The notes below the pieces were generated by a model, which was not told where the DNA came from, did no database searches, and saw only the letters and a program-made list of their open reading frames with translations. Source: Selenomonadaceae bacterium (GTDB taxonomy: Bacteria; Bacillota; Negativicutes; Selenomonadales; Selenomonadaceae). From it: DNA of 14,752 nucleotides. Location of the stretch: NCBI GenBank assembly GCA_016286075.1, contig JAEERZ010000025.1:1-14752 (forward strand), read 5' to 3'. Shown here in pieces: positions 6,212 through 12,886 of the stretch. Within the stretch, counting starts at the first letter, position 1; every line of letters begins with the position of its first letter. The position numbers were made by a program, and so were the translations under genes.

Positions 6212-7897
6212 GTGCGAAACGCCCGGCGTTTTTTGTTCGCTTTGCTTGCCGTCGCCGCGCTTTGCGGCGCGGCTTTCTTTGCCGCGCCTAAAAACGACGG
6301 CGTCCCCGTACCTCCCCTCCCTCCGGAAATCGTCCGCCGCGTGCTGCTGGTGCCGCTGGACAGCCGCCCTCCCTGCGGCCGCTTCGTGCAGGACGCCGCG
6401 CGCATCACGGGCGTGGAAGTCGTCCTGCCTCCCGCCGAGCTGCTGGACGAATATTTCCGCCCCGGCGATACCGCCGCCCTGCAAAAATGGACGGCGGAAA
6501 ACATCCAGAACTACGACGCGGCAATCCTGTCCGTCGACCAGCTCCTGCACGGCGGCCTCCTGGCTTCCCGGCAGGCGAAAAAAACGCCCGTCGACGAGGA
6601 AAACCTGCTTCGGTTTCTGCGGGAGCTTCACTCCGCCCATCCCGACATTCCCCTTTACGCTTTCAGCATCCTACCCCGCATGACGCCGCCGGACGGCCTT
6701 TGCGACTGGGAAGAGCAAAAGCGGCTGATGAAATATTCGCGGCTGGTCGGACGGATTTCGCGACAGACGCGCCCTTCCGCCGAGGACCTTGCCGCCCTTG
6801 AATCGCTGCGCACCTCTATTGATCCGGAAATACGGTCGCGTTATGAAACTCTCTTCGCGAACTACGCCAAATTCGGCGACCGACTGATTAGCCTCGCCGA
6901 AGACGGAACCCTCCGCCGTCTCGTCATCGGGCAGGACGACAGCGAGCCTTACAGCATTCCCAATCTGGTCATGCGCGGGCTCTCGGAGACGCTGGCGAAA
7001 AAGAATATCGGCGAAAACCGCGTATTTTTGGCGCAGGGAGCCGACGAGTTGGCTCTCTCGATCCTCGCCGCCGACGAAGCCGCCCGGATCGGCTTCACGC
7101 CGCGCGTCGCACTGAAATACAACGACGCCTCGTCCCCTGGCCGGGTGCTCCCCTATATGGGCGCCACGCTGGAGAAGACCGCGCTGGAAAAAATCCGCTT
7201 TACTGGCGGCGTTTCCGTTGTCTCCCCCGACGACGCGGACATGATTCTCTACGTCTCCGCCCACGACAAGACCATGCAGGCGGAGCGAAAGCGCGCCGCC
7301 CGCGAGCTTGACGCCCTCCTTGGGGAAGGGCGAAGCGTCGCCCTCGCGGATCTCACCGAGCATATCAACGCCAACGAGCCGCTGCTGCCGGTGATGATCG
7401 AAAACAAGACGCCGGTTCACGCGCTGGCCGCCTACGCCGGTTGGAATACCGCCAGCAATTCCATAGGAACCGCCGTTGCCCACGCCGTCCTGCTGCAAAT
7501 CGCCGAACGTCGAGCGAAAACCGAGGACGACGTCCTGCGGCTTGCTTACGCGCATCTTTCCTTCCTCGACGAGCGCTTTTTGGAAGACTATTATTATCTG
7601 AAAAACGGCGTCGACCACATCAACAACTCTTTGGAAAAATGCGGCGCGCAAAACGGCCGCGGTCTCGAATACAATTACAATTATCCCCTGGCCTCCATGC
7701 TCTTGGAAACCGCGATCAAACATTACAGCGCGGGTTTCGTCCGCACCAACGCATTTCAGGCGCCCGTAACTTTCCACGCCCCCGGCGGCCCGCTCCGCCT
7801 CCGCGTCGTGAACCTTATCGTCTCCGCACGTTACCCATGGACCCGCACCTTTGAAATCGACCTCCGAACGCAGCCGCAGATCGAACGCCTGCCGTAA
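6212..7897 (+). CDS. Exported DUF4127 family protein, function unknown
   Basis: A 561-residue protein of the DUF4127 family. It starts with a basic stretch and a hydrophobic signal segment (about 7-25), so it is probably exported or anchored outside the cytoplasmic membrane. Conserved-looking family segments are LLVPLDSRPP (45-54) near the start of the domain, QDDSEPY (241-247), KYNDASSPGR (302-311) and YAGWNTASNSIGT (408-420). Several Asp/His/Asn clusters look like an enzyme active site, but no reaction is known. The GTG start lies 7 nt after AAAGGAGG. Monocistronic; it converges with the Asp23-domain gene and shares its bidirectional terminator. Confidence 0.9.
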   Translation: MRNARRFLFALLAVAALCGAAFFAAPKNDGVPVPPLPPEIVRRVLLVPLDSRPPCGRFVQDAARITGVEVVLPPAELLDEYFRPGDTAALQKWTAENIQNYDAAILSVDQLLHGGLLASRQAKKTPVDEENLLRFLRELHSAHPDIPLYAFSILPRMTPPDGLCDWEEQKRLMKYSRLVGRISRQTRPSAEDLAALESLRTSIDPEIRSRYETLFANYAKFGDRLISLAEDGTLRRLVIGQDDSEPYSIPNLVMRGLSETLAKKNIGENRVFLAQGADELALSILAADEAARIGFTPRVALKYNDASSPGRVLPYMGATLEKTALEKIRFTGGVSVVSPDDADMILYVSAHDKTMQAERKRAARELDALLGEGRSVALADLTEHINANEPLLPVMIENKTPVHALAAYAGWNTASNSIGTAVAHAVLLQIAERRAKTEDDVLRLAYAHLSFLDERFLEDYYYLKNGVDHINNSLEKCGAQNGRGLEYNYNYPLASMLLETAIKHYSAGFVRTNAFQAPVTFHAPGGPLRLRVVNLIVSARYPWTRTFEIDLRTQPQIERLP

Positions 7898-7908
7898 TCC
7901 GCGCACAC

Positions 7909-7946
7909 AAAAAGCCGACGCCGGAATTTTCCAAGCGTCGGCTTTT
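7909..7946. terminator. Bidirectional terminator between DUF4127 and Asp23-domain genes
   Basis: Perfect 12-bp stem, AAAAGCCGACGC against GCGTCGGCTTTT, with a 13-nt loop. Runs of A and T flank both sides, so the hairpin serves both converging genes. Confidence 0.92.
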
Positions 7947-7959
7947 ATATTATCCCATA

Positions 7960-8799
7960 TTAGGTCGCGCCCACGTACAGCGTGCGCACCATGATATTGA
8001 CCTCCTGCACCACCATGCCGGTAATGCGCTCGATCTCAGCCTTGACCATTTCCTGCGTCTGATGAATCAGCGTCGGGATATGTTTGCCGTAGCGCAGCAC
8101 GACCTCCATCGAAACCTCGATGCCCTGGTCCTCGTCGCCGTCCATCAGATGCCGCACGCGAACATGGGCCACCTGATTGACGAAATCGCGCTCCCCGACG
8201 AATTTCTTCACGATCGTCTTGATGACCGAATCGTCGATGATGAGCTTTCCGTAATAGCTGAACACCGGCCGCACGATGGACTTCTCGCCAAGCTTGCGGC
8301 GCGGACGCGCCGACGACCGGCGGAAAAACGAATGCAACGGGTCCACCAGGTAACCGGAAAAATGCGGCTTCAGCTCTATGGTCGGCACCGGGATGATGTG
8401 CTTTCCTTCTTTCAGCCGATGGAAAGCCGCTTTCTTCATGTCGGTCTCGGACGCGATATCCTCGATATGGATGATGCGGCTGACAGGCGGCAGGCGCAAA
8501 ATCTTCGCGATCTTATGCACCATGTTTTCCGAGGTTGCGAGAATCAGCATGCGGTTCGGCTTCTCCCGCTCTATGGCTCCCCGCGCCTCTTCCGCGTGCC
8601 CGGGCAAAATGAAAATAGCGCGCCGCACCGCCATGATGCGGCTTTTCTCTTTTTTCGCCGAGCTGCCCGCAATAATCTTCCCGTCCTTGATCAAGAGCCC
8701 GTCGTCGATGATGATGTCGGCTTTGTACTGATTCGCCACCAAAAGAGCCCGATGGCTCTTCCCTGTCCCGCTGGGCCCGACCAGCGCTATGACGTCCAT
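7960..8799 (-). CDS. P-loop domain fused to an Asp23/Gls24 domain
   Basis: A 279-residue, probably cytoplasmic protein. The N-terminus carries a Walker A motif GPSGTGKS (8-15), followed by IIIDDG (29-34) and a basic stretch (about 49-60). A second alpha/beta part runs to about 155. A basic linker (160-173) joins it to the C-terminal Asp23/Gls24 (YloU-like) domain (about 174-279), recognisable from VRPVFSYYGKLIIDDSVI and the closing VQEVNIMVRTLYV. Asp23-family proteins are linked to envelope stress and fatty-acid metabolism. The fused ATPase role is unknown; the spacing from the Walker A motif to the double Asp recalls HPr kinase. The ATG lies 6 nt after AGGTG; an in-frame GTG at 8817 behind AAAGG is an alternative. 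Co-transcribed with the PHP gene 37 nt upstream. Confidence 0.85.
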   Translation of the reverse strand: MDVIALVGPSGTGKSHRALLVANQYKADIIIDDGLLIKDGKIIAGSSAKKEKSRIMAVRRAIFILPGHAEEARGAIEREKPNRMLILATSENMVHKIAKILRLPPVSRIIHIEDIASETDMKKAAFHRLKEGKHIIPVPTIELKPHFSGYLVDPLHSFFRRSSARPRRKLGEKSIVRPVFSYYGKLIIDDSVIKTIVKKFVGERDFVNQVAHVRVRHLMDGDEDQGIEVSMEVVLRYGKHIPTLIHQTQEMVKAEIERITGMVVQEVNIMVRTLYVGAT

Positions 8800-8836
8800 A
8801 CCACTCACCTGCCACACATTTTCCTTTAAGAAAAAT

Positions 8837-9670
8837 TTATTGCAACCCCTGCGGCGGATGGAAAAAAGGCGCCGCAAGTTCGTCGGGAACAGTAAATATA
8901 CCGAGTTCCAAAGGTACGCGGTGCGGAACCGCATGAAAATCCGAACCGCCCGTGAGCAGGAGCCCACGTTTTTCGGCCAGTGCTTTATACCGGGCCGTAT
9001 CCTCCTCGTCGTGCTTCGGATAGTAGACCTCTATGCCGCCGAAATCCAATTCCAGCATGCGCTCCACAGTGGCATCGTCCTTCACCAATTTCGGATGCGC
9101 CAGCACCGGCACGCCGCCCGCGTTCCGAATCAGCGTCACCGCTTCCTCCGGGTCGATACGATAATGCGGCACATAACAGGGCTGCCCATACTCCAGCAGC
9201 TTGTCAAAAGCCTCGTGCACGGAACCCACAAGTCCCTTCTTCACCAGCGTCCGCGCTACATGCGCGCGCCCGATGGACTTGGACGTGCCGGCCATTTGCA
9301 GGACGTCGGACTCCGTAATCGCGTAACCGATTCCCTGCAATTTCTCCATCATCTGGGAGAACCGGTCCCAGCGCGACTCCGAGAGCTCCGTCGTCTTGTC
9401 GGCCAAATCCTGATTGTAGATGTCAAAATCGTAGCCCAAGATATGGACGTCGTGTCCGTCCACTTCGCAGCTGAATTCAATACCCGGAATAATATGGATC
9501 GATTTCGACGGGTAAAGTCCCTCTTCGTACAGATGACGAATCCCGTCCACCGTATCATGATCGGTGATCGCTATATAGGAAAGCCCCGCCTCTTTCGCCG
9601 CGGCTACCAGTTCCTCCGGCGTGAGACGCCCATCCGAGAAAGTCGTATGGGTATGTAAATCGCTTGCCAT
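8837..9670 (-). CDS. PHP-domain phosphatase (YciV / RNase AM type)
   Basis: A 277-residue PHP-domain metallophosphoesterase. The metal ligands of the family can all be found: DLHTHTTFSDG (H6, H8, D13), ITDHDT (D37, H38), GIEFS (E65), H76, AHP (H192) and GGSDFH (D244, H246). The middle insertion with IGRAHVARTLVKKG is typical of the YciV-like group. Members of this group hydrolyse 3',5'-nucleoside bisphosphates (pAp) and trim short RNA 5' ends; that activity is inferred here. The ATG lies 7 nt after GAAGG. It is the first gene of a two-gene operon with the P-loop-Asp23 gene and has a strong promoter. Confidence 0.92.
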   Translation of the reverse strand: MASDLHTHTTFSDGRLTPEELVAAAKEAGLSYIAITDHDTVDGIRHLYEEGLYPSKSIHIIPGIEFSCEVDGHDVHILGYDFDIYNQDLADKTTELSESRWDRFSQMMEKLQGIGYAITESDVLQMAGTSKSIGRAHVARTLVKKGLVGSVHEAFDKLLEYGQPCYVPHYRIDPEEAVTLIRNAGGVPVLAHPKLVKDDATVERMLELDFGGIEVYYPKHDEEDTARYKALAEKRGLLLTGGSDFHAVPHRVPLELGIFTVPDELAAPFFHPPQGLQ

Positions 9671-9728
9671 AAATCAACCTTCACTTTCCGTGCCAGTATG
9701 CCCGCGTCCCTGCGGTTTGAAATATCAG

Positions 9729-9740
9729 AATATTAATATT
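9729..9740. repeat. Palindrome at the expected transcription start of the PHP operon
   Basis: AATATTAATATT is a perfect 12-bp palindrome, 4 nt downstream of the minus-strand TATAAT, over the predicted start site. It may be an operator or only AT-rich initial sequence. Confidence 0.4.
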
Positions 9741-9744
9741 TTGT

Positions 9745-9774
9745 ATTATACCACACCCGTCGCGCCTCCGTCAA
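9745..9774 (-). promoter_or_regulatory. Strong promoter of the PHP-Asp23 operon
   Basis: Minus strand TTGACG (9774-9769), 18-nt spacer, TATAAT (9750-9745): five of six and six of six consensus matches for the housekeeping sigma factor. The leader is about 65 nt. The -35 begins inside the T-run of the ymdB terminator. Confidence 0.85.
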
Positions 9775-9819
9775 AAAGACGCAAAACGGGCGAGAACGTC
9801 CTGCGCCGAAAACGCGTCT
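9772..9819 (-). terminator. Probable terminator after ymdB
   Basis: Outer stem AGACGC/GCGTCT, unpaired T-rich strands, inner stem CGGCG/CGCC-CG, followed by TTTTT on the minus strand. It begins inside the ymdB stop codon. The internal loop makes it less certain than the others. Confidence 0.6.
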
Positions 9820-10603
9820 ATACCGCGTCCTCGCGGATCTGGATTCTCTCGATATGCTCCGCTTTCCCGGATTTGTCGTCCACCGTCAGCAGCGCCGCCG
9901 AATACACCGCCGGCCCGTCGGCCACCTCAAACCGCGCGGGCATGCCCGTCGTCGTTTTCGCCAGCACCGGCTCCTTCGTGAATCCGATGACGGAATTCCA
10001 CGGGCCGACCATGCCGAGATCGGAAATGAACGCCGTGCCGCCGGGCAGGATTCGTTCGTCCGCCGTCTGCACATGGGTATGGGTGCCGACCACCGCCGTC
10101 ACACGCCCGTCGAGATACCAACCCATGGCCATCTTCTCTGACGTCGATTCCCCGTGAAAATCCAGCAGGATCACATCACAGGCGCCGGAAAGCTCCCGCA
10201 GGAGCTCTTCCGCCCGCTGGAACGGACAGTCTAAATCCTGCAGGAACGCGCGCCCCGAGAGGTTCATCACGCCGACGTTCTTCCCCTTCAACGGATAAAC
10301 GCAGGCGCCCTTGCCCGGAACCCCCACGGGATAATTCGCCGGACGCAGGAGATACGGCTCGTCGTCGATAAACTGCAAGACTTCCTTCTTGTCCCAAATA
10401 TGGTTTCCGCTGGTCACCACGTCGGCGCCGCCCAGCGTCAGCTCCTCCAGCGTCTTTTTCGTGACGCCCCTGCCCTCGGCGGAATTTTCCCCATTGACGA
10501 CCACCAGGTCGACCTGCTTCTCCCGCCGCAGCGTCGGCGTATATTTGGCAAAGGCCGCCCTTCCCGGGCGGCCTATTACGTCTCCTACCATTAATATGCG
10601 CAA
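9818..10603 (-). CDS. ymdB: YmdB-type metallophosphoesterase (TIGR00282)
   Basis: A 261-residue cytoplasmic dinuclear-metal phosphodiesterase. The active-site residues fall at the same positions as in Bacillus subtilis YmdB: D8, E39, N40, N67, H68, H150, H175 and H177 (motifs GDVIGRPG, NGENSAEG, GNHIWD, DFHGE, GTHTHVQT). YmdB hydrolyses cyclic nucleotides (2',3'- and 3',5'-cNMP) and affects biofilm and motility decisions in B. subtilis. The start is a TTG, 6 nt after GGAAGAGG; the next in-frame ATG (codon 5) would remove the first strand of the fold. Third gene of the rny operon, 13 nt after the preceding gene. Confidence 0.96.
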   Translation of the reverse strand: MRILMVGDVIGRPGRAAFAKYTPTLRREKQVDLVVVNGENSAEGRGVTKKTLEELTLGGADVVTSGNHIWDKKEVLQFIDDEPYLLRPANYPVGVPGKGACVYPLKGKNVGVMNLSGRAFLQDLDCPFQRAEELLRELSGACDVILLDFHGESTSEKMAMGWYLDGRVTAVVGTHTHVQTADERILPGGTAFISDLGMVGPWNSVIGFTKEPVLAKTTTGMPARFEVADGPAVYSAALLTVDDKSGKAEHIERIQIREDAV

Positions 10604-10616
10604 AATGAACCTCTTC

Positions 10617-11138
10617 CTATTTATTGAACACCAAAACCCGGCCTTCCTCGCGGATGCCGATCATCCGGTTCGTGACCCTTGCAACCTTCAACGTGCCGAT
10701 CATGTGATCGATGGCGTTTTCATGCGCCGCCACGTCAAACTCGAAATCTTCGGGCCGGCTGTCGGGATCGACAATCAGCGTCTTCGCGAACCGCTCCCGC
10801 ATGATCGTCGAAATCATGCTGATCTCCCCTTGGGAAATCGTACGGATGTCGCGGACGACATGGAAAAACGCCGTATGTCCCTGCCCCTCGAGATAGATCT
10901 CGATGCGGCCGCCCTCAAAACCTTCGATGCTGTGGTACGTCAGGATGCTCTCGCGAATCAGTTCCCCGACGTCCTCATAGACTTGGCGCGGCGGCACCTC
11001 TTGCAGCGCAAAAGAAAAATGCAGCGCCTCCTCCCCCGGCTCGAAGCTGATCGTGCCGATTTCCGGATAGCAAACCAAGATGGAAACGAGGAGATTGATT
11101 CCATCCATATTCGGTTTCTTTCTTTTCCCAAAATGCAT
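10617..11138 (-). CDS. Unrecognised protein between rny and ymdB
   Basis: I do not recognise this family. The protein of 173 residues has no signal peptide or membrane segment and a single cysteine. It is acidic overall except for the GKRKK near the start, and its alternating pattern suggests a mixed alpha/beta fold. Notable segments are FEPGEEALHFSF (about 33-44), a long helix from VYEDVGELIRES, GGRIEIYLEG, and a C-terminal helix with DHMIGTLKVARVTNRMIGI. The ATG at 11138 lies 8 nt after GGGGAG; a GTG at 11147 would add three residues but has almost no spacing. It sits 38 nt after rny and 13 nt before ymdB in one operon, which suggests a role in RNA turnover or nucleotide signalling. That role is inferred from position only. 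Confidence 0.85.
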   Translation of the reverse strand: MHFGKRKKPNMDGINLLVSILVCYPEIGTISFEPGEEALHFSFALQEVPPRQVYEDVGELIRESILTYHSIEGFEGGRIEIYLEGQGHTAFFHVVRDIRTISQGEISMISTIMRERFAKTLIVDPDSRPEDFEFDVAAHENAIDHMIGTLKVARVTNRMIGIREEGRVLVFNK

Positions 11139-11176
11139 GGCTGCCACTCCCCTTTCCTTTTTCCCACATGAATCGC

Positions 11177-12703
11177 TTATTTCGCGTAATCCACGACCCG
11201 CGTCTCCCGAATGACCGTCGCCTTGATCTGGCCCGGATATTCGAGCTCCGCTTCGATTTTCTTAACAATATCGTGCGCCAGAGCGACGGACGCCACATCG
11301 TCCACCTTGTCCGGCTTCACCATAATACGGACCTCTCGTCCGGCTTGGATTGCATAGCAGTTGTCGACGCCGTCGAAGGACTTCGCAATCTCTTCGAGGC
11401 GCGTCAGACGTTTCAGATACGATTCGAGGCTCTCGCGGCGCGCCCCCGGCCTTGCCGCGGAAATCGCGTCGGCGGCGGCCACCAGGACGGCCTCCACGGA
11501 AGTCGCTTCCTCGTCGCCGTGATGGGCTGCGATAGCGTTGATGACCTCGGCGGACTCCCGGTACTTGCGGGCGATATCCGCACCGATGGTAACGTGCGTG
11601 CCTTCGCCCTCATGGTCGATGGCCTTGCCGATATCGTGCAGCAGACCGCCGCGCTTCGCCATCATCACATCGACGCCCAGCTCGGAGGCCATGATGCCCG
11701 CCAAATGCGAAACCTCGATGGAATGATTGAGCACGTTCTGCCCGTAGCTGGTGCGGTATTTCAGCCGTCCCAGCATCTTGACCAATTCCGGATGCAGGCC
11801 GTGGACCCCCGTGTCGAAAGTCGCCTGCTCGCCGGCCTCCTTGATTCTCTGGTCGACTTCGCGTTTCGCCTTGTCCACCATTTCCTCGATGCGGGCCGGA
11901 TGAATCCGACCGTCCGTAATGAGCTTTTCCAGCGCGATGCGCGCGATCTCGCGGCGCACCGGGTCGAAGCCGGACAAGATGACCGCTTCCGGCGTGTCGT
12001 CGATGATGAGGTCGATGCCGGTCAACGTTTCGAGAGCGCGGATATTGCGGCCCTCGCGGCCGATGATGCGGCCCTTCATCTCGTCGTTCGGCAACGCGAC
12101 GACCGAAACGGTGGTTTCCGCCACCTGATCGGCGGCGCAGCGCTGAATCGCCTGGGACACGATATCCCGGGCGCGCTTGTCCGCCTCGTCCTTCGCCTGC
12201 TGCTCGTACTCCTTGATCATCAAAGCCTTCTCATGGCGCATCTCGTTTTCCGCTTCGGCCATGAGCATCGCTTTTGCTTCCTCGGTGGTCAGTTTTGAAA
12301 TGCGCTCCAGCTCCGCCTTCTGCTTCTCATGCATCTCGGCGGCGTGGGCGCGCTCTTCCTCCAGCGACGCGTCCTTTGCAATCAGCGCCTCTTCCTTCTT
12401 CTCCAGCGCGTCGAGCTTGCGGTCGAGATTCTCCTCCTTCTGCTGAAGGCGGCGTTCCTGCCGCGCCAGCTCGCCCTTCCGTTCCTTCGTATCTCTGTCA
12501 AGATTTTGACGCATCTGGTGGATTTCTTCTTTGGCTTCGAGCACGGCCTCCTTCTTCCTGGCCTCGCCCGCCGCCTCGGCCTTCTCCACGATGCGCCGCG
12601 CCTCTTCCTCGGCGGAGCCGATCGCTCCCTCCGCCTGCTGCCTGCGCACGTAGTAGCCGCCGCCTGCGCCAACAATCAATGCAAGTGCGGATGCCAATAT
12701 CAA
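11177..12703 (-). CDS. rny: Ribonuclease Y
   Basis: Membrane-anchored endoribonuclease that starts mRNA decay in Firmicutes. From the TTG at 12703 it has 508 residues. Domains in order: N-terminal membrane segment ILASALALIVGAGGGYY, a long charged coiled coil (about 25-190), a KH domain with GRIIGREGRNIR (211-222), and an HD domain with the catalytic His-Asp pair in LLHDIGKA (H356, D357), ending in the family's conserved C-terminus. The start is problematic: GGGAGG (12726-12721) is 17 nt before this TTG, while only ATT (12715) and ATC (12712) lie in frame at good spacing. First gene of an operon with the unknown gene and ymdB, under a consensus promoter. Confidence 0.97.
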   Translation of the reverse strand: MILASALALIVGAGGGYYVRRQQAEGAIGSAEEEARRIVEKAEAAGEARKKEAVLEAKEEIHQMRQNLDRDTKERKGELARQERRLQQKEENLDRKLDALEKKEEALIAKDASLEEERAHAAEMHEKQKAELERISKLTTEEAKAMLMAEAENEMRHEKALMIKEYEQQAKDEADKRARDIVSQAIQRCAADQVAETTVSVVALPNDEMKGRIIGREGRNIRALETLTGIDLIIDDTPEAVILSGFDPVRREIARIALEKLITDGRIHPARIEEMVDKAKREVDQRIKEAGEQATFDTGVHGLHPELVKMLGRLKYRTSYGQNVLNHSIEVSHLAGIMASELGVDVMMAKRGGLLHDIGKAIDHEGEGTHVTIGADIARKYRESAEVINAIAAHHGDEEATSVEAVLVAAADAISAARPGARRESLESYLKRLTRLEEIAKSFDGVDNCYAIQAGREVRIMVKPDKVDDVASVALAHDIVKKIEAELEYPGQIKATVIRETRVVDYAK

Positions 12704-12771
12704 TTCAAAGATAATATACGCCTCCCATGATTTAAATTTTTGTGCCTTTCGGCGTTTTGTTCCTGTTTACA

Positions 12772-12796
12772 GCATAACTATGTGGCAAAGTTATAC
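12772..12796 (-). ncRNA. Hairpin at the 5' end of the rny leader
   Basis: Minus strand GTATAACT, loop TTGCCACAT, AGTTATGC: 8 pairs with one T-G. It begins at or within a base or two of the predicted start of the rny transcript, so it would form a 5' stem-loop in a leader of about 90 nt. Confidence 0.5.
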
Positions 12797-12802
12797 GAAT
12801 TT

Positions 12803-12831
12803 ATTTTATATTGTTTTCCGGGGAGTGTCAA
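12803..12831 (-). promoter_or_regulatory. Strong promoter of the rny operon
   Basis: Minus strand TTGACA (12831-12826), 17-nt spacer, TAAAAT (12808-12803): near-perfect housekeeping promoter. It lies directly after the ldcA terminator. Confidence 0.88.
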
Positions 12832-12837
12832 CTTTTC

Positions 12838-12871
12838 ATAAAACAAAGCGGCGCTCCGAAAAGGAACGCCG
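12838..12871 (-). terminator. Terminator after the LD-carboxypeptidase gene
   Basis: Minus-strand hairpin CGGCGTTCC / GGAGCGCCG (one T-G pair) with loop TTTTC, followed by CTTTGTTTT. It starts 15 nt after the stop codon. The arms are the same as those of the terminator at 14121-14143. Confidence 0.8.
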
Positions 12872-12886
12872 TTTCGCCGCGCCGAT

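Noticed and set aside
6103..6504. Extension of dtd to 281 codons
   Set aside because: The added part overlaps the divergent DUF4127 gene and its promoter; the ATG at 6102 has an ideal ribosome binding site and matches the family length.
6671..7906. Minus-strand open frame of 411 codons opposite the DUF4127 gene
   Set aside because: Antisense shadow of a recognised gene, with no ribosome binding site or family motif.
8800..8967. N-terminal extension of the P-loop-Asp23 protein to 335 residues
   Set aside because: The extension overlaps the end of the PHP gene and encodes Arg-rich, unstructured-looking sequence; the ATG at 8799 gives a standard Walker A start.
11168..12298. Plus-strand open frame of 376 codons opposite rny
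   Set aside because: Antisense to the KH and HD domains of RNase Y; its composition is Arg/His/Asp-rich as expected for a shadow.
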